Shown piece by piece: positions 36,501 to 44,211 of a stretch of 64,000 bases of DNA. Positions within the stretch are counted from its first letter, which is position 1. Each line of letters starts with the position of its first letter. Origin of the DNA: an uncultured Prevotellaceae bacterium (lineage in GTDB: Bacteria > Bacteroidota > Bacteroidia > Bacteroidales > Bacteroidaceae); the NCBI GenBank assembly GCA_902776195.1, contig CACYPF010000008.1, positions 1 to 64,000 on the forward strand, written 5' to 3'. A program made the translations under genes and the position numbers. The notes beneath the pieces were generated by a model. It was not told the origin of the DNA. It did not search any database and saw nothing but the letters and a program-made list of their open reading frames with translations.

Positions 36501-36836
36501 GTCAATCTTGGCGTCTGAGGCACTGATCTTGGTGGATGAACCAGTAAACAGTCGCTTGTCCACTTTCTGCATACCTGTGACAACCACTTCCTCAAGGGCT
36601 GCACTGGGCTGCAGCGTGATGGTCATACCGTTCTTGGGGGTCACTGTCTGAGACTCCAGACCAATATAACTCACTACAATCTTCTTACCCGAGGGCACGT
36701 TGATTGTGAAGTGACCATCGGCATCCGTTACCGTACCAGCCTTCTGTCCCTGCACCAGGACGGTAGCACCGATGATGGGCTGGTTGTCCTCGCCAGAGAT
36801 AACGGTACCAGTAACTTTTGTCTGGGCAAATGCCAT
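33576..36836 (-). CDS. SusC/RagA-family TonB-dependent transporter A, signal peptide missing
   Basis: 1086 residues beginning MAFAQTKVTG. The carboxypeptidase-regulatory-like domain, plug (VVDGVIMEDV..., DGSATSIYGARAMAGVIVITTKKGK) and barrel are all present, and the C-terminus is QFTMTLRLGL. Compared with paralogue B, the first 19-20 residues that would form the hydrophobic signal peptide are absent. The leader sequence AAATAATA is joined straight to GGAATGGCATTTGCC, and an in-frame stop (TAA) lies four codons before the ATG. As written the protein would not be exported. B has the signal peptide but lacks 24 residues that A keeps. The promoter at 36930-36960 drives it across the 18-bp recombination-like site. 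A misassembly here should be excluded. Confidence 0.9.
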   Translation of the reverse strand: MAFAQTKVTGTVISGEDNQPIIGATVLVQGQKAGTVTDADGHFTINVPSGKKIVVSYIGLESQTVTPKNGMTITLQPSAALEEVVVTGMQKVDKRLFTGSSTKISASDAKIDGMADISRSLEGRAAGVSVQNVSGTFGTAPKIRVRGATSIYGNSKPLWVVDGVIMEDVTDVSADDLSSGDANTLISSAIAGLNSDDIETFDILKDGSATSIYGARAMAGVIVITTKKGKAGQARINYTGEYTMRLKPSYSTFNIMNSQDQMSIYQEMQQKGYLNYAETSNAASSGVYGKMYQLIGEYDATNGQYGLANTLEARADYLRQAEYRNTDWFDELFSNAIQHNHSISISTGTERAQTYASVSAMFDPGWTKQSKVERYTANLNNTFKVSNKVTFSMIANASYRKQKAPGTLSAETDVVSGQVNRSFDINPYSYALNTSRALDPNTFYTRNYAPFNILHELENNNIDLDIFDIRVQGELKYKPIQKVELGVLGAFKFNQATRNHHILDDSNQANAYRAMGNTKIRDNNQYLYTDPENPYAQPISILPNGGIMNKNTNKMSAWDFRLTAAYNDVYANDHIVNLYGGMEVNSIDRTADWFRGWGLQYSLGEIPNYAYQVFKKGAEMNTDYFTLDNTHERRAAFFGTATYSYKGRYTINGTIRYEGTNKLGKSTKARWLPTWNVSGAWNAHEEPWFQKTFKNVLTTATLKASYSLTAESGPSWVTNSLPVIRSYNPWRPSAGLRESGLEEYERANGELTFEKKHEFNLGVQLGFLNNRINFEADVYWRNNYDLIGIVNTQMGGQKYGNVASMKSRGVEMSISATPIKTPDFSWTTNFIYSHTHNEVTELENVKRVIDLVSGTGFALEGYPVRALFSIPFKGLNSEGLPTFLDQDGNITTTGIYFQTQDKEKLKFLEYSGSVDPTDVGSFGNIFKYKGITLNVFITYSFGNVVRLDPVFRNSYNDLNSMPKEFANRWMVPGDEAVTTVPVIASSRQNQNDSDLSYAYNAYNYSTERIAKGDFIRMKEISIGYDFPKKWISKLKLNNLSLKLQATNLFLIYADKKLNGQDPEFFNTGGVAVPMPKQFTMTLRLGL

Positions 36837-36894
36837 TCCTATTATTTATACTATTTAATTATACTTTCACCTTATTTTGTGGTAAATTTGCATC

Positions 36895-36912
36895 CACCTC
36901 CCCGCAAGAGGT
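36895..36912 (+). repeat. left 18-bp inverted repeat, putative recombinase site
   Basis: CACCTCCCCGCAAGAGGT, the exact reverse complement of 45332-45349. Arms CACCTC and GAGGT flank the 7-base core CCCGCAA. It lies in the 5' leader of SusC A, between promoter and start codon. Confidence 0.85.
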
Positions 36913-36929
36913 CAGCACACATGATTTTG

Positions 36930-36960
36930 CAAAATTACAACAATTATTCACAATCTGCAA
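36930..36960 (-). promoter_or_regulatory. outward promoter at the left border, drives SusC A
   Basis: TAATTTTG (plus positions 36930-36937) and TTG (36958-36960) with a 20-base spacer on the minus strand. Transcription would start near 36923 and pass through the 18-bp repeat into SusC A. The block from -33 to -7 closely matches the promoter of the middle SusC at 41698-41728. Confidence 0.75.
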
Positions 36961-37072
36961 ATAAATTTTATAAAATCATGTCATTTTAAGCCAAAATTTA
37001 ACAAATCGGCTCTCTTTTCTTCCTTTTTGGTGCATTTTTATGCCAAAAAGTTCCGAAATGACAAATCAAAAT

Positions 37073-37107
37073 GAGCCGGGATGTCTCATGACGAGGTATC
37101 CCGGCTC
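37073..37107 (-). terminator. terminator of the middle SusC/SusD operon
   Basis: The 10-bp stem GAGCCGGGAT (37073-37082) pairs with ATCCCGGCTC (37098-37107) around a 15-base loop. On the minus strand ATTTTGATTTG follows. It separates the middle SusD from the operon A promoter. Confidence 0.8.
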
Positions 37108-37128
37108 ATATATAAATAAGGTGTAGGA

Positions 37129-38529
37129 TTAGTAACCTGCGTTCTGTACCAAAGATGGGTCGTAGTCAATCTCTCTCTGAGGGATAGGCATGATAGTACG
37201 TGGGTTATCGTAGTTGATCACGTTGCCTACCTGGTTCGTCACGCTCTGCTTGTTACGCCAGTAAGCGAAAGCGATCTGGTTCTCAGCGAAGAACTCCTTG
37301 GAATACTCGAAGATGATATCGTCGATGGTGACGGAGGGCTCATCAACATAACCGTCGATACGGTTCTTTCTCAGCTCGTTGATATAGGTGGCAGCTGCGG
37401 CAGCATCACCATTACCCACCAACTCAGCCTCGGCGGCAATCAGATACATCTCAGACAGACGGATGATCTTGGGGTTGTTGACATACAACATACCACGTCC
37501 AGGATATTTGGCAGGGAAATAGTAGGTGCCGCTCATACCAGAGATACTCTGCGCCTTGACGAGCGCTCCACGGATGTCATTGACAGGACCTGTCAGATAT
37601 TCATATAGTTTACCATCCTCATTGAAGGCACACTCAGGATATCCGTTGCCATCCGTGTAGTAACCTGCAGAGTTACGCTGAGGATTGTGCGTGTCTGTAA
37701 TCAACACTTCGAAGATAGACTCTGAGGTACCTTCCTTACCCCATACCTCTAAGTAATTGTCACGAGTGTACAACTTGTAAGCGCCACTCTGGATAACTGC
37801 TTTGGCGTCAGCGAGGGCTGAGTCGTAATCACCCATATAGAGAAAAGCACGAGCACGGAGTGCCTGGGCGGCATAATAGTTCATATAACCAGTGCCATTG
37901 TCCTCGTACATCATCTCCATACCCGTTGTCAGGTCTTTCACGATCTGGGTATAAGTCTCCTTCAAGGATGCACGTGAGCCTTTATAGTCAGCGTCATAGA
38001 CATCTGTTGAGAGGACGATACCGGAGTTGGCGGCATCCATATCGACTGTTGAAGGGATATGGGCGAACATACGGGCGATGTCGAAGTGCAGGAGACCTCT
38101 CCATGCATAGAGCTGTCCACGGAGATTCCTGATGTCACTTTCAGCATCCTCGTCATCAAGATCCTTAGACAACGCCAGTGCCTTGTTACAGTTGGCAATA
38201 GCCCGGTAGAAGTACCTGTAAGCATAGTCGGGCAGCTCATCATACTTCGTCATGGTATAGTTGGAGATAGGCTTGCTCTGACCGTAGTCATCCGCAATGG
38301 CAAACTCGTTGGTCAGCAAGTCAGCGTAAATAGCAAACTCAGCGCCGTAGGTCATACGCTCTTCCGACTGCAGATAGCCGATACCGTTTACCGCATTCTG
38401 CAGGTCTGACACTGTTGTGATAGCATCATCCACGGGAAGTGATGCAGAGGGCTCTGCGTCAAGGCTGCAGGAAGAGAGTGTCAGTCCGGCAACCAGTCCT
38501 AATGCTAAATATATCTTTTTCATATTCAT
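37129..38529 (-). CDS. SusD/RagB-family lipoprotein (middle pair)
   Basis: 466 residues, lipobox LTLSSCSLD, about 80 residues shorter than the SusD of operons A and B. The SusD fold is clear from NLRGQLYAWRGLLHFDIARMFAHIP and the C-terminal PKIIRLSEMYLIAAEAELVGNGDAAAAATYINELRKNR. It follows its SusC by 19 bases and ends in a terminator, so this is a two-gene operon with no enzyme partner. It lies inside the putative invertible segment. The ligand cannot be inferred. A start at 38523 (MKKIYL) is equally possible. Confidence 0.93.
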   Translation of the reverse strand: MNMKKIYLALGLVAGLTLSSCSLDAEPSASLPVDDAITTVSDLQNAVNGIGYLQSEERMTYGAEFAIYADLLTNEFAIADDYGQSKPISNYTMTKYDELPDYAYRYFYRAIANCNKALALSKDLDDEDAESDIRNLRGQLYAWRGLLHFDIARMFAHIPSTVDMDAANSGIVLSTDVYDADYKGSRASLKETYTQIVKDLTTGMEMMYEDNGTGYMNYYAAQALRARAFLYMGDYDSALADAKAVIQSGAYKLYTRDNYLEVWGKEGTSESIFEVLITDTHNPQRNSAGYYTDGNGYPECAFNEDGKLYEYLTGPVNDIRGALVKAQSISGMSGTYYFPAKYPGRGMLYVNNPKIIRLSEMYLIAAEAELVGNGDAAAAATYINELRKNRIDGYVDEPSVTIDDIIFEYSKEFFAENQIAFAYWRNKQSVTNQVGNVINYDNPRTIMPIPQREIDYDPSLVQNAGY

Positions 38530-38548
38530 GTCTTTTCTTTATGATTAA

Positions 38549-41500
38549 TTAGAAACTCAAGTTTAAACCGAACAAGAACTGACGGGTTGGAGGTGTGTCT
38601 GTCTGACGATAGCCATTGACATCGACATCCGGATCGACACTCTTCGACGCACAGTAAATCATGAACGGATTGGTGGTGCGGAAGTAGACACGCAGGTTGT
38701 TGATATACTTCTTGAACAAAGGAACATTGTAACCGAAGGTGATGTCACGGACACGGATGTTGTCAGTAGAGCGGATCTCACGAGAAGAGAACTTATCCCA
38801 ACGGTAGGGGTTGCCATAGATAGGTTTCGGGAACTCCACCACGTCACCTGGTTTCTTCCAGTAGTTTCCTACCACGTCGCTGTGCATGTTGAATGAACCG
38901 ATGCGCACACCGTCACTGTAGGTCAGGAAGTAGCCGGGATAGTCGAACATGTCAGCACCGAACTGATAGGAGATCATGAACGACAGGTCGAAGTCCTTGT
39001 AACGGAAGGTATTGGTGATACCACCCAGTACATCGGGTACAGCCTTGCCGACGATGGTCTTGCCAGCCTCTGCATAGGAGTTGGTGATTCCCTTGGACTC
39101 GTCCTCTGGGTCAATCCAGAACTCACCGAGTCCAGTCTCCGGGTCAACGCCTTTCCACTTAGGCAGGTAGAAGGTATGCATAGACTCCCCCTCACGGAGC
39201 AGGTACATATTACCGTCACCATACTGTACGTCGTCACCGCTAGGAAGCTGGTCGACCTTGATCTTCTGCCATGTCAGGTTGAAGTCTGTGTTCCAGCTGA
39301 AGTCCTTGGTCTTGATGTTCTGTGAGCTGACAGTGAACTCCAGACCGCTGTTCTTCAACTTACCGATGTTGGTGAGCTGACTGGGGAATCCTGTCACATA
39401 GGATACAGGTGTTGAGAAGAGCAGGTTGTCAGTGAGCTTGTTGTAGTACTCGAGTGTCAAGGTGACGCGGTTGTACAATGTCCAGTCAATACCCACGTTG
39501 AAGTTCTTGGACTTCTCCCAGCTCAGACTCTTATTACCGATATTATTATAATAGTAGGCGCTGCTGTTGCCATAACCGCCAGTAGTGGCATAGGTTGCCA
39601 TGTACTCGTAGAGGTCGGTGGGCAGGTTACCATTGGTACCGTAAGACAAACGCAGCTTCAGGTCACTGAACAGGTCGTTGTCCTTCAGGAAGTTCTCGCC
39701 AGAGAGACGCCAAGCACCTGATACAGACCAGAAGGTAGACCAGCGGTTGCCGGAAGCCAGACGAGAAGAGCCATCACTACGGAAGCTCAGTGAGAGGTAG
39801 TATTTGTTGTCGTAGTTATAGTCAACCTTACCGAGCCATGAGCTCAGGATAGACTCATAGGTAGCACTGCTGGCATCGTAGGGCTGACCGTTGGCAAGCT
39901 CGGGGAGCTTGTTGGTGCCGTATCCTTTAGCGGAAGCTGTCATATAGAGGAGTTTGCGGTTCTCATACTCATAACCTACCAGGGCATTGATAGAGTGGAG
40001 ACCGAACTTGTTGTCATAGCTCAGTGTGTTAGAGCTGGTCAGGGTCTTGCTGGTGAAGTCCCAACGCTGTCCCAGACCCTGCAGTGACTCACCATTCACA
40101 CTGTTGGGTGACCAGAACTCCTGGAGCTTATTGTTCGTGTAGTCATATCCGAAGATGGTACGTGCTGTGAGGTTATAAGGCAGTTTCACCTCAGCCTCGA
40201 AGTTACTCATGCTACGCATGATGTTTGACTTCACGAACTCGACATACTCACCAACCTCAGGACCAAACATATTGTTGGGGTTGCCTACCTTACCGAAGGC
40301 GACATCGTTGTTATAGGTGCCGTCTTCCAACTTGTTCTCGGCTGTTGGGTCGAGGGAGTAGAGTACAGACCATGGAGTAGTGGTGGCAAAACCTTGCTCC
40401 TGACTGCTCTGGTCACGATGACCCTTGGTGTCGGCGAAGGAGATCATCTGCTTCACACCCACCTTCAACCAGTTGTTCACCTGATGGTCTAAGTTAATAC
40501 GTCCGCTGTAACGCTTGAAGTTGCTGCCCCGGACGACACCATCTGTGTCTGAGTAACCCAGACCAACATAGAACTTCGTGCGGTCAGTACCTCCGTCGAT
40601 GGATACCTGGTGGTCCTGAGTCAGTGCGGAGCGATATACCTGGTCATACCAGTTAGTGTCTGTTGTTCCATCATAGTCACCCCAGAACCAGCCGTTACGT
40701 ACCTCCTCGTTAGCCAAGTCGATGGCATCCTGACCAGTGGCTCCATAGTACTCACCGAAGAAGTTCTTGATACCCTCGAAATAGTACTCCTTCAACTGGG
40801 CGGCATTCATCGTGTTCAACGCACTCTTCACAGCAATCTGCTGCCAACCGATCTGCATGTCATAATGAACATTGGTCTTACCGGTCTTACCTTTCTTGGT
40901 GGTGATGATGACAACACCATTGGCGGCACGGGAACCATACAGAGAGGCAGCGGCGGCATCCTTCAGGATGGTCATGCTCTCAATGTCGTTAGGGTTCAGG
41001 GATGCCAGAATAGACTGTGAGCGGATAGACGATGACATATAACCGTCTGAGTTTGCCAGCACGGGGACACCGTCAACGACATACAAAGGCTGGGTGGAAC
41101 CATTGATAGATCCGATACCACGGATCAGGATGTTCTGGTCAGCACCCGGGTCACCTGTAGAGGAACCTACACGTACACCGGCAACCTTACCCTCCAATGA
41201 TTTTACCAGAGATCCCTTCTCTGCCGACATGTCCCTGTCTTTCATGCTGGCTGCAGAACCAATGAAGGATGCCTTCTTTGCCGTACCATAAGCTACGACA
41301 ATCACTTCGTCCAGAGCCTTCTGGTCACTTGTCAGCACAATTCGCATGTTAGGACGGGCACTTACCTCGATGGGCTCCATACCCACATAGGTGATGCGAA
41401 GTGTATTCTTACCAGCGGGAACGGTCAGTGAAAACTTACCGTTAGAGTCTGTTACTGTACCTGTCGTTGTTCCAGCCACAAGAACAGAAGCACCGATAAC

Positions 41501-41611
41501 GGGCTCGTTATCCTCTTGTGAGACGACGGTACCATTAACTTTCATTTGTGCCAGTGCCATTCCCATACTGAGGGACAGGCAGGCAAGAAAAGTCATTAGT
41601 CTTTTTTCCAT
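38549..41611 (-). CDS. SusC/RagA-family TonB-dependent transporter (middle pair)
   Basis: 1020 residues with an intact signal peptide (MEKRLMTFLACLSLSMGMALAQ) and an intact regulatory-like domain (KVNGTVVSQEDNEPVIGASVLVAG...). The plug has LYVVDGVPVLANSD and AAAASLYGSRAANGVVIITTKKGK, and the barrel ends FLFGLNLSF. The signal peptide is related to that of SusC B, but the rest is a different subfamily from A and B. The promoter at 41698-41728 resembles that of SusC A. With its SusD partner it would import an unknown ligand, and its transcription should not depend on the orientation of the segment. Confidence 0.95.
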   Translation of the reverse strand: MEKRLMTFLACLSLSMGMALAQMKVNGTVVSQEDNEPVIGASVLVAGTTTGTVTDSNGKFSLTVPAGKNTLRITYVGMEPIEVSARPNMRIVLTSDQKALDEVIVVAYGTAKKASFIGSAASMKDRDMSAEKGSLVKSLEGKVAGVRVGSSTGDPGADQNILIRGIGSINGSTQPLYVVDGVPVLANSDGYMSSSIRSQSILASLNPNDIESMTILKDAAAASLYGSRAANGVVIITTKKGKTGKTNVHYDMQIGWQQIAVKSALNTMNAAQLKEYYFEGIKNFFGEYYGATGQDAIDLANEEVRNGWFWGDYDGTTDTNWYDQVYRSALTQDHQVSIDGGTDRTKFYVGLGYSDTDGVVRGSNFKRYSGRINLDHQVNNWLKVGVKQMISFADTKGHRDQSSQEQGFATTTPWSVLYSLDPTAENKLEDGTYNNDVAFGKVGNPNNMFGPEVGEYVEFVKSNIMRSMSNFEAEVKLPYNLTARTIFGYDYTNNKLQEFWSPNSVNGESLQGLGQRWDFTSKTLTSSNTLSYDNKFGLHSINALVGYEYENRKLLYMTASAKGYGTNKLPELANGQPYDASSATYESILSSWLGKVDYNYDNKYYLSLSFRSDGSSRLASGNRWSTFWSVSGAWRLSGENFLKDNDLFSDLKLRLSYGTNGNLPTDLYEYMATYATTGGYGNSSAYYYNNIGNKSLSWEKSKNFNVGIDWTLYNRVTLTLEYYNKLTDNLLFSTPVSYVTGFPSQLTNIGKLKNSGLEFTVSSQNIKTKDFSWNTDFNLTWQKIKVDQLPSGDDVQYGDGNMYLLREGESMHTFYLPKWKGVDPETGLGEFWIDPEDESKGITNSYAEAGKTIVGKAVPDVLGGITNTFRYKDFDLSFMISYQFGADMFDYPGYFLTYSDGVRIGSFNMHSDVVGNYWKKPGDVVEFPKPIYGNPYRWDKFSSREIRSTDNIRVRDITFGYNVPLFKKYINNLRVYFRTTNPFMIYCASKSVDPDVDVNGYRQTDTPPTRQFLFGLNLSF

Positions 41612-41697
41612 AAAAATACTATAAAATAAATATAATAATTGAGTTGTATCTCTTTTTACCTTTCTCTAATATCAGCAAACATACTAGCTGTGGGCTG

Positions 41698-41728
41698 CAA
41701 AAATACAACAATTATTCACAATTCGCAA
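41698..41728 (-). promoter_or_regulatory. promoter of the middle SusC/SusD operon
   Basis: TATTTTTG (plus positions 41698-41705) and TTG (41726-41728) with a 20-base spacer on the minus strand. The spacer contains GTGAATAATTGTTG, also found in the operon A promoter. A second -7-like box, TATGTTTG, lies closer to the gene at 41676-41683. Confidence 0.7.
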
Positions 41729-41907
41729 ATAATTTTATTAAAAATTCTTCTAATGGTGCCGTTTTTTAACTTTTCCACCCCATTTTCGATGCACTTTATT
41801 ATAAAAAAACGCAAAAAGTTTCCAAAGTGCAACTGCAAAAAAGAAGGGTCACCACAACCTCTTCAGCCACACTCCTCTATAATAATAAGGTACGCGCGAG
41901 AAGACTC

Positions 41908-42007
41908 TACATAAAGTTTTTTACCCTTGTTACCGTTGCCACCTTGCAACACGACCTGAAAATCAGGCGTTTAGATGTGGCAACGAGGTGACAAGGGTGA
42001 CAACGAT
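41908..42007 (+). repeat. left 100-bp inverted repeat of the VirE-like element
   Basis: Aligned without gaps to the reverse complement of 44211-44310, 88 of 100 bases match by my count. It begins TACATAAAGTTTTTTACCC and ends GGGTGACAACGAT. It is itself an imperfect palindrome: ACCCTTGTTACC..GTTGCCAC near 41923-41942 pairs with the stretch ending at 41998. Confidence 0.88.
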
Positions 42008-42040
42008 TCGCATTTTTACGCTTTTTTAGGAGTGTTTTTC

Positions 42041-42071
42041 TTGCATTTCCACTCATTTTTTTGTATCTTTG
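42041..42071 (+). promoter_or_regulatory. promoter of the VirE-like gene
   Basis: TTG (42041-42043), a 20-base spacer and TATCTTTG (42064-42071). Transcription would start near 42078, leaving a leader of about 285 bases that contains the 22-bp repeat array. Confidence 0.75.
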
Positions 42072-42118
42072 CAATTGATATCTCAAATCAGACTAAAACC
42101 TATTATTGATTATTCAAT

Positions 42119-42307
42119 ATGGTAGAGAACGACTTTATTTTCAACGAAAGCAAAGGTGTTTCCGGGTTGGTACCCTGGGGGAAACCAAAGAACCCCTTGG
42201 GTGGGACCAGTGGATTCCCTTGGAGGAACCAGTGGTTTCCTACGGGGAATCCATTGGTTTCCTACGGAGAAACCGATGGTTTCCCCTATGGGAACAAACT
42301 ATTCTGA
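42119..42307 (+). CDS. possible 62-residue leader protein encoded across the 22-bp repeats
   Basis: An open frame begins at an ATG about 40 bases after the predicted transcription start (MVENDFIFNESKG) and continues through the repeat array. It gives a Gly-, Trp-, Phe- and Pro-rich tail (repeats of GFP, NQWFP, GNPLVSYGE). Alternative frames through the array are also open because the units lack stops. It might be a small protein, a translated leader that controls the downstream gene, or simply an open frame created by the array. I recognise no family. Confidence 0.3.
   Translation: MVENDFIFNESKGVSGLVPWGKPKNPLGGTSGFPWRNQWFPTGNPLVSYGETDGFPYGNKLF
42165..42296 (+). repeat. six tandem 22-bp palindromic units
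   Basis: Units start at 42165, 42187, 42209, 42231, 42253 and 42275, with no spacers. Most follow the pattern (A/G)(T/A)TGGTTTCC-TACGG-GGAAACC, so each can form a small GGTTTCC/GGAAACC hairpin. Units 3-5 are most alike; 1, 2 and 6 are degenerate. The array lies in the leader of the VirE-like gene, 68 bases before its start codon, and looks like an iteron or protein-binding array. Confidence 0.85.
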
Positions 42308-42363
42308 TAGGGCGGAGCACCCCGACAAGCCATTTCATCAACCTAGTATAACTATTGAAGATT

Positions 42364-44211
42364 ATGAAACTAACATGTATCAAAACTGACAAGAGAAACA
42401 AGCAACACGTAAACCTGATGCCCCTTGAGACCTTCATGGAGCGGGTACTGGAAGACAATTATTTCGAGGATGTGGACGCACTGCGTACCTTCGTGCGGTA
42501 TGCGGAGTCGTGGAGTATCTTTGAAAGGATGCACAGACTTGCCGTCATCTACCCGTCGGCAGTGATGAAACCGAATCAGGAGGGCAACCTCGTCGCCCAG
42601 CAGTTTAACGGACTCTTCACCTTAACCATCTCACCGCTCAAGGACGAGGAGGAAGCAGAGGCTGTGAAACAGATGACCGCCATCCTGCCCTGCACGATGC
42701 TCTCCCTGCTGGGAAGTAGTGGCAGGAGTCTGAAAGTCATCGTGAGAGCATGCCGCCCAGACGGTTCACTGCCCCAGACGGAGGAGGAGATGGAGGTGTT
42801 CTGCAAACAGGCATACCCTATCCTCTGCGGACTCTACGAGCCGTTGGTAACGATGGCGCAGACAGCGGACTCTCTGCAAGTGGCACCTGCCGTCCGGGGG
42901 GAGGGGCTCCCGCTATGGATGACGGGGTTCCGCATGACGGTAGACCAGCACCCATACTACCATGCGGAGGCTACTCCCCTGCGGATTCCCGATGGTATCT
43001 CGATGCAGGAGAAAGGGAAGGTGACACCCGACGACTCACAGGAGAATGCCTCGGGTGCCGTCATCCAGAACACGAAAGACCTTATTTCCCTGCTGGACCG
43101 CCGCTATGCCTTCCGCATGAACATGGTGATGGGCTATGTGGAATACCGCCCGAAGGAGAAATGGCACTTTGGGTGGCGACCGGTCGACGAGCGAGTGCAG
43201 AACGGACTCGCCATGGAGGCACGGCTGGCGGGACTGAACGTATGGGACAAAGATGTCAGCCGGTACTTGCATTCTAACCTAGTACGTGCGTATAATCCTG
43301 TGGAGGAGTACCTCTGGGGACTCTACCGCAAATGGGACGGACACGACTATATCGCCGACCTGGCAAGACGGGTACCTACCAGGAATCCGCATTGGGAGGA
43401 GTGGTTCCGCATCTGGTTCCTGGGAATGGTGGCGCAATGGCTGGGAAAGAGCCGCCGCTATGGTAACTCCATCGTGCCCCTGCTCATCTCCAAACAGGGC
43501 TATAACAAGTCGACATTCTGCAAGTCGCTGATTCCCACGGACATGCAGTGGGGGTATAACGACAGCCTCGTGCTCTCGGAACGCAAGTCGGTGCTGCAGG
43601 CGATGAGTCAGTTCCTGCTCATCAACCTCGACGAGTTCAACCAGATATCACCCAAGGTGCAGGAGGGCTTCCTGAAGAATCTCGTGCAACTCGCCTCTGT
43701 GAAGGTGAAACGTCCCTACGGCAAACATGTCGAGGAGTTTCCGCGCCTCGCCTCCTTCATCGCCACGGCAAACGTGACGGATATCCTCTCCGACCCCACG
43801 GGGAGCCGCCGCTTCATCGGCATCGAGCTGACGGGACCTATCGACATGTCACAACCTATCAATTATAACCAGCTCTATGCGCAGGCTATGGCACTGATAG
43901 ACCAGAACGAGCCCTATTGGATGGATGACCGGCAAACCCTGGAGGTCATGGAGTCAAACCGCCAGTTCAAGCGCAGCACCCCCGAGGAGATGTTCTTCGA
44001 GGAGTGCTTTATGATACCGGAGCATGAGGGAGAAGGACAGTATATGACCACTGCCGCCATCTTCGCTGCCGTCAAGAAGAAGGGCGGCTCCGCCATACGC
44101 ACCGGTAATATACGCATCTTCGGACAATTCCTCTCCAATATCGAGAATATCAAGCGCAGACGTACCCGCGTGGGGACGGAATATCTCGTGATTCCAACCC
44201 CAAAAAGCTAA
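42364..44211 (+). CDS. VirE/DUF3874-type protein (BT4734/BF3469-like primase-helicase-like)
   Basis: 615 residues from the ATG at 42364; the frame extends only to a TTG at 42355. It resembles the Bacteroidota family with an N-terminal BT4734-like (VirE-N) domain, a central VirE/P-loop region and a C-terminal DUF3874 part. The N-terminal 230 residues include FVRYAESWSIFERMHRLAV-type segments. The centre has RNPHWEEWFRIWFLGMVAQWLG, the P-loop-like KQGYNKSTFCKSL, and an acidic LLINLDEFNQI Walker-B-like strand. TANVTDILSDPTGSRRFIGI resembles phage and plasmid primase-helicases. It may act in DNA replication or repair; no function is proven. Its GC-rich codon use and flanking 100-bp inverted repeats suggest acquisition as a unit. 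Confidence 0.82.
   Translation: MKLTCIKTDKRNKQHVNLMPLETFMERVLEDNYFEDVDALRTFVRYAESWSIFERMHRLAVIYPSAVMKPNQEGNLVAQQFNGLFTLTISPLKDEEEAEAVKQMTAILPCTMLSLLGSSGRSLKVIVRACRPDGSLPQTEEEMEVFCKQAYPILCGLYEPLVTMAQTADSLQVAPAVRGEGLPLWMTGFRMTVDQHPYYHAEATPLRIPDGISMQEKGKVTPDDSQENASGAVIQNTKDLISLLDRRYAFRMNMVMGYVEYRPKEKWHFGWRPVDERVQNGLAMEARLAGLNVWDKDVSRYLHSNLVRAYNPVEEYLWGLYRKWDGHDYIADLARRVPTRNPHWEEWFRIWFLGMVAQWLGKSRRYGNSIVPLLISKQGYNKSTFCKSLIPTDMQWGYNDSLVLSERKSVLQAMSQFLLINLDEFNQISPKVQEGFLKNLVQLASVKVKRPYGKHVEEFPRLASFIATANVTDILSDPTGSRRFIGIELTGPIDMSQPINYNQLYAQAMALIDQNEPYWMDDRQTLEVMESNRQFKRSTPEEMFFEECFMIPEHEGEGQYMTTAAIFAAVKKKGGSAIRTGNIRIFGQFLSNIENIKRRRTRVGTEYLVIPTPKS

Larger units (their letters stand above)
41612..42118. 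other. intergenic region between middle SusC and the VirE-like gene
   Basis: A 507-base gene-free stretch. It holds the middle SusC promoter (41698-41728, minus), an AT-rich section with no features I can support (41730-41905), the left 100-bp inverted repeat of the VirE-like element (41908-42007), and the plus-strand promoter at 42041-42071. Small open frames here have no coding signature. Confidence 0.7.

Noticed and set aside
33576-36900. Frameshift hiding the signal peptide of SusC A
   Set aside because: All three upstream frames were considered. Stops occur and no hydrophobic signal-like stretch is encoded; alignment to SusC B shows a clean deletion rather than a shift.
41676-41683. TATGTTTG as the main middle SusC promoter
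   Set aside because: The box matches, but the second box at 41698-41705 has a TTG at the correct 20-base distance and is shared with the operon A promoter, so that one is preferred.
41639-41914. 91-codon open frame upstream of the VirE-like gene
   Set aside because: It covers the middle SusC promoter and an AT-rich tract and has no coding character.
42165-42296. Possible CRISPR array
   Set aside because: The 22-bp units are directly tandem with no spacers and are individually diverged, and no cas genes are present.
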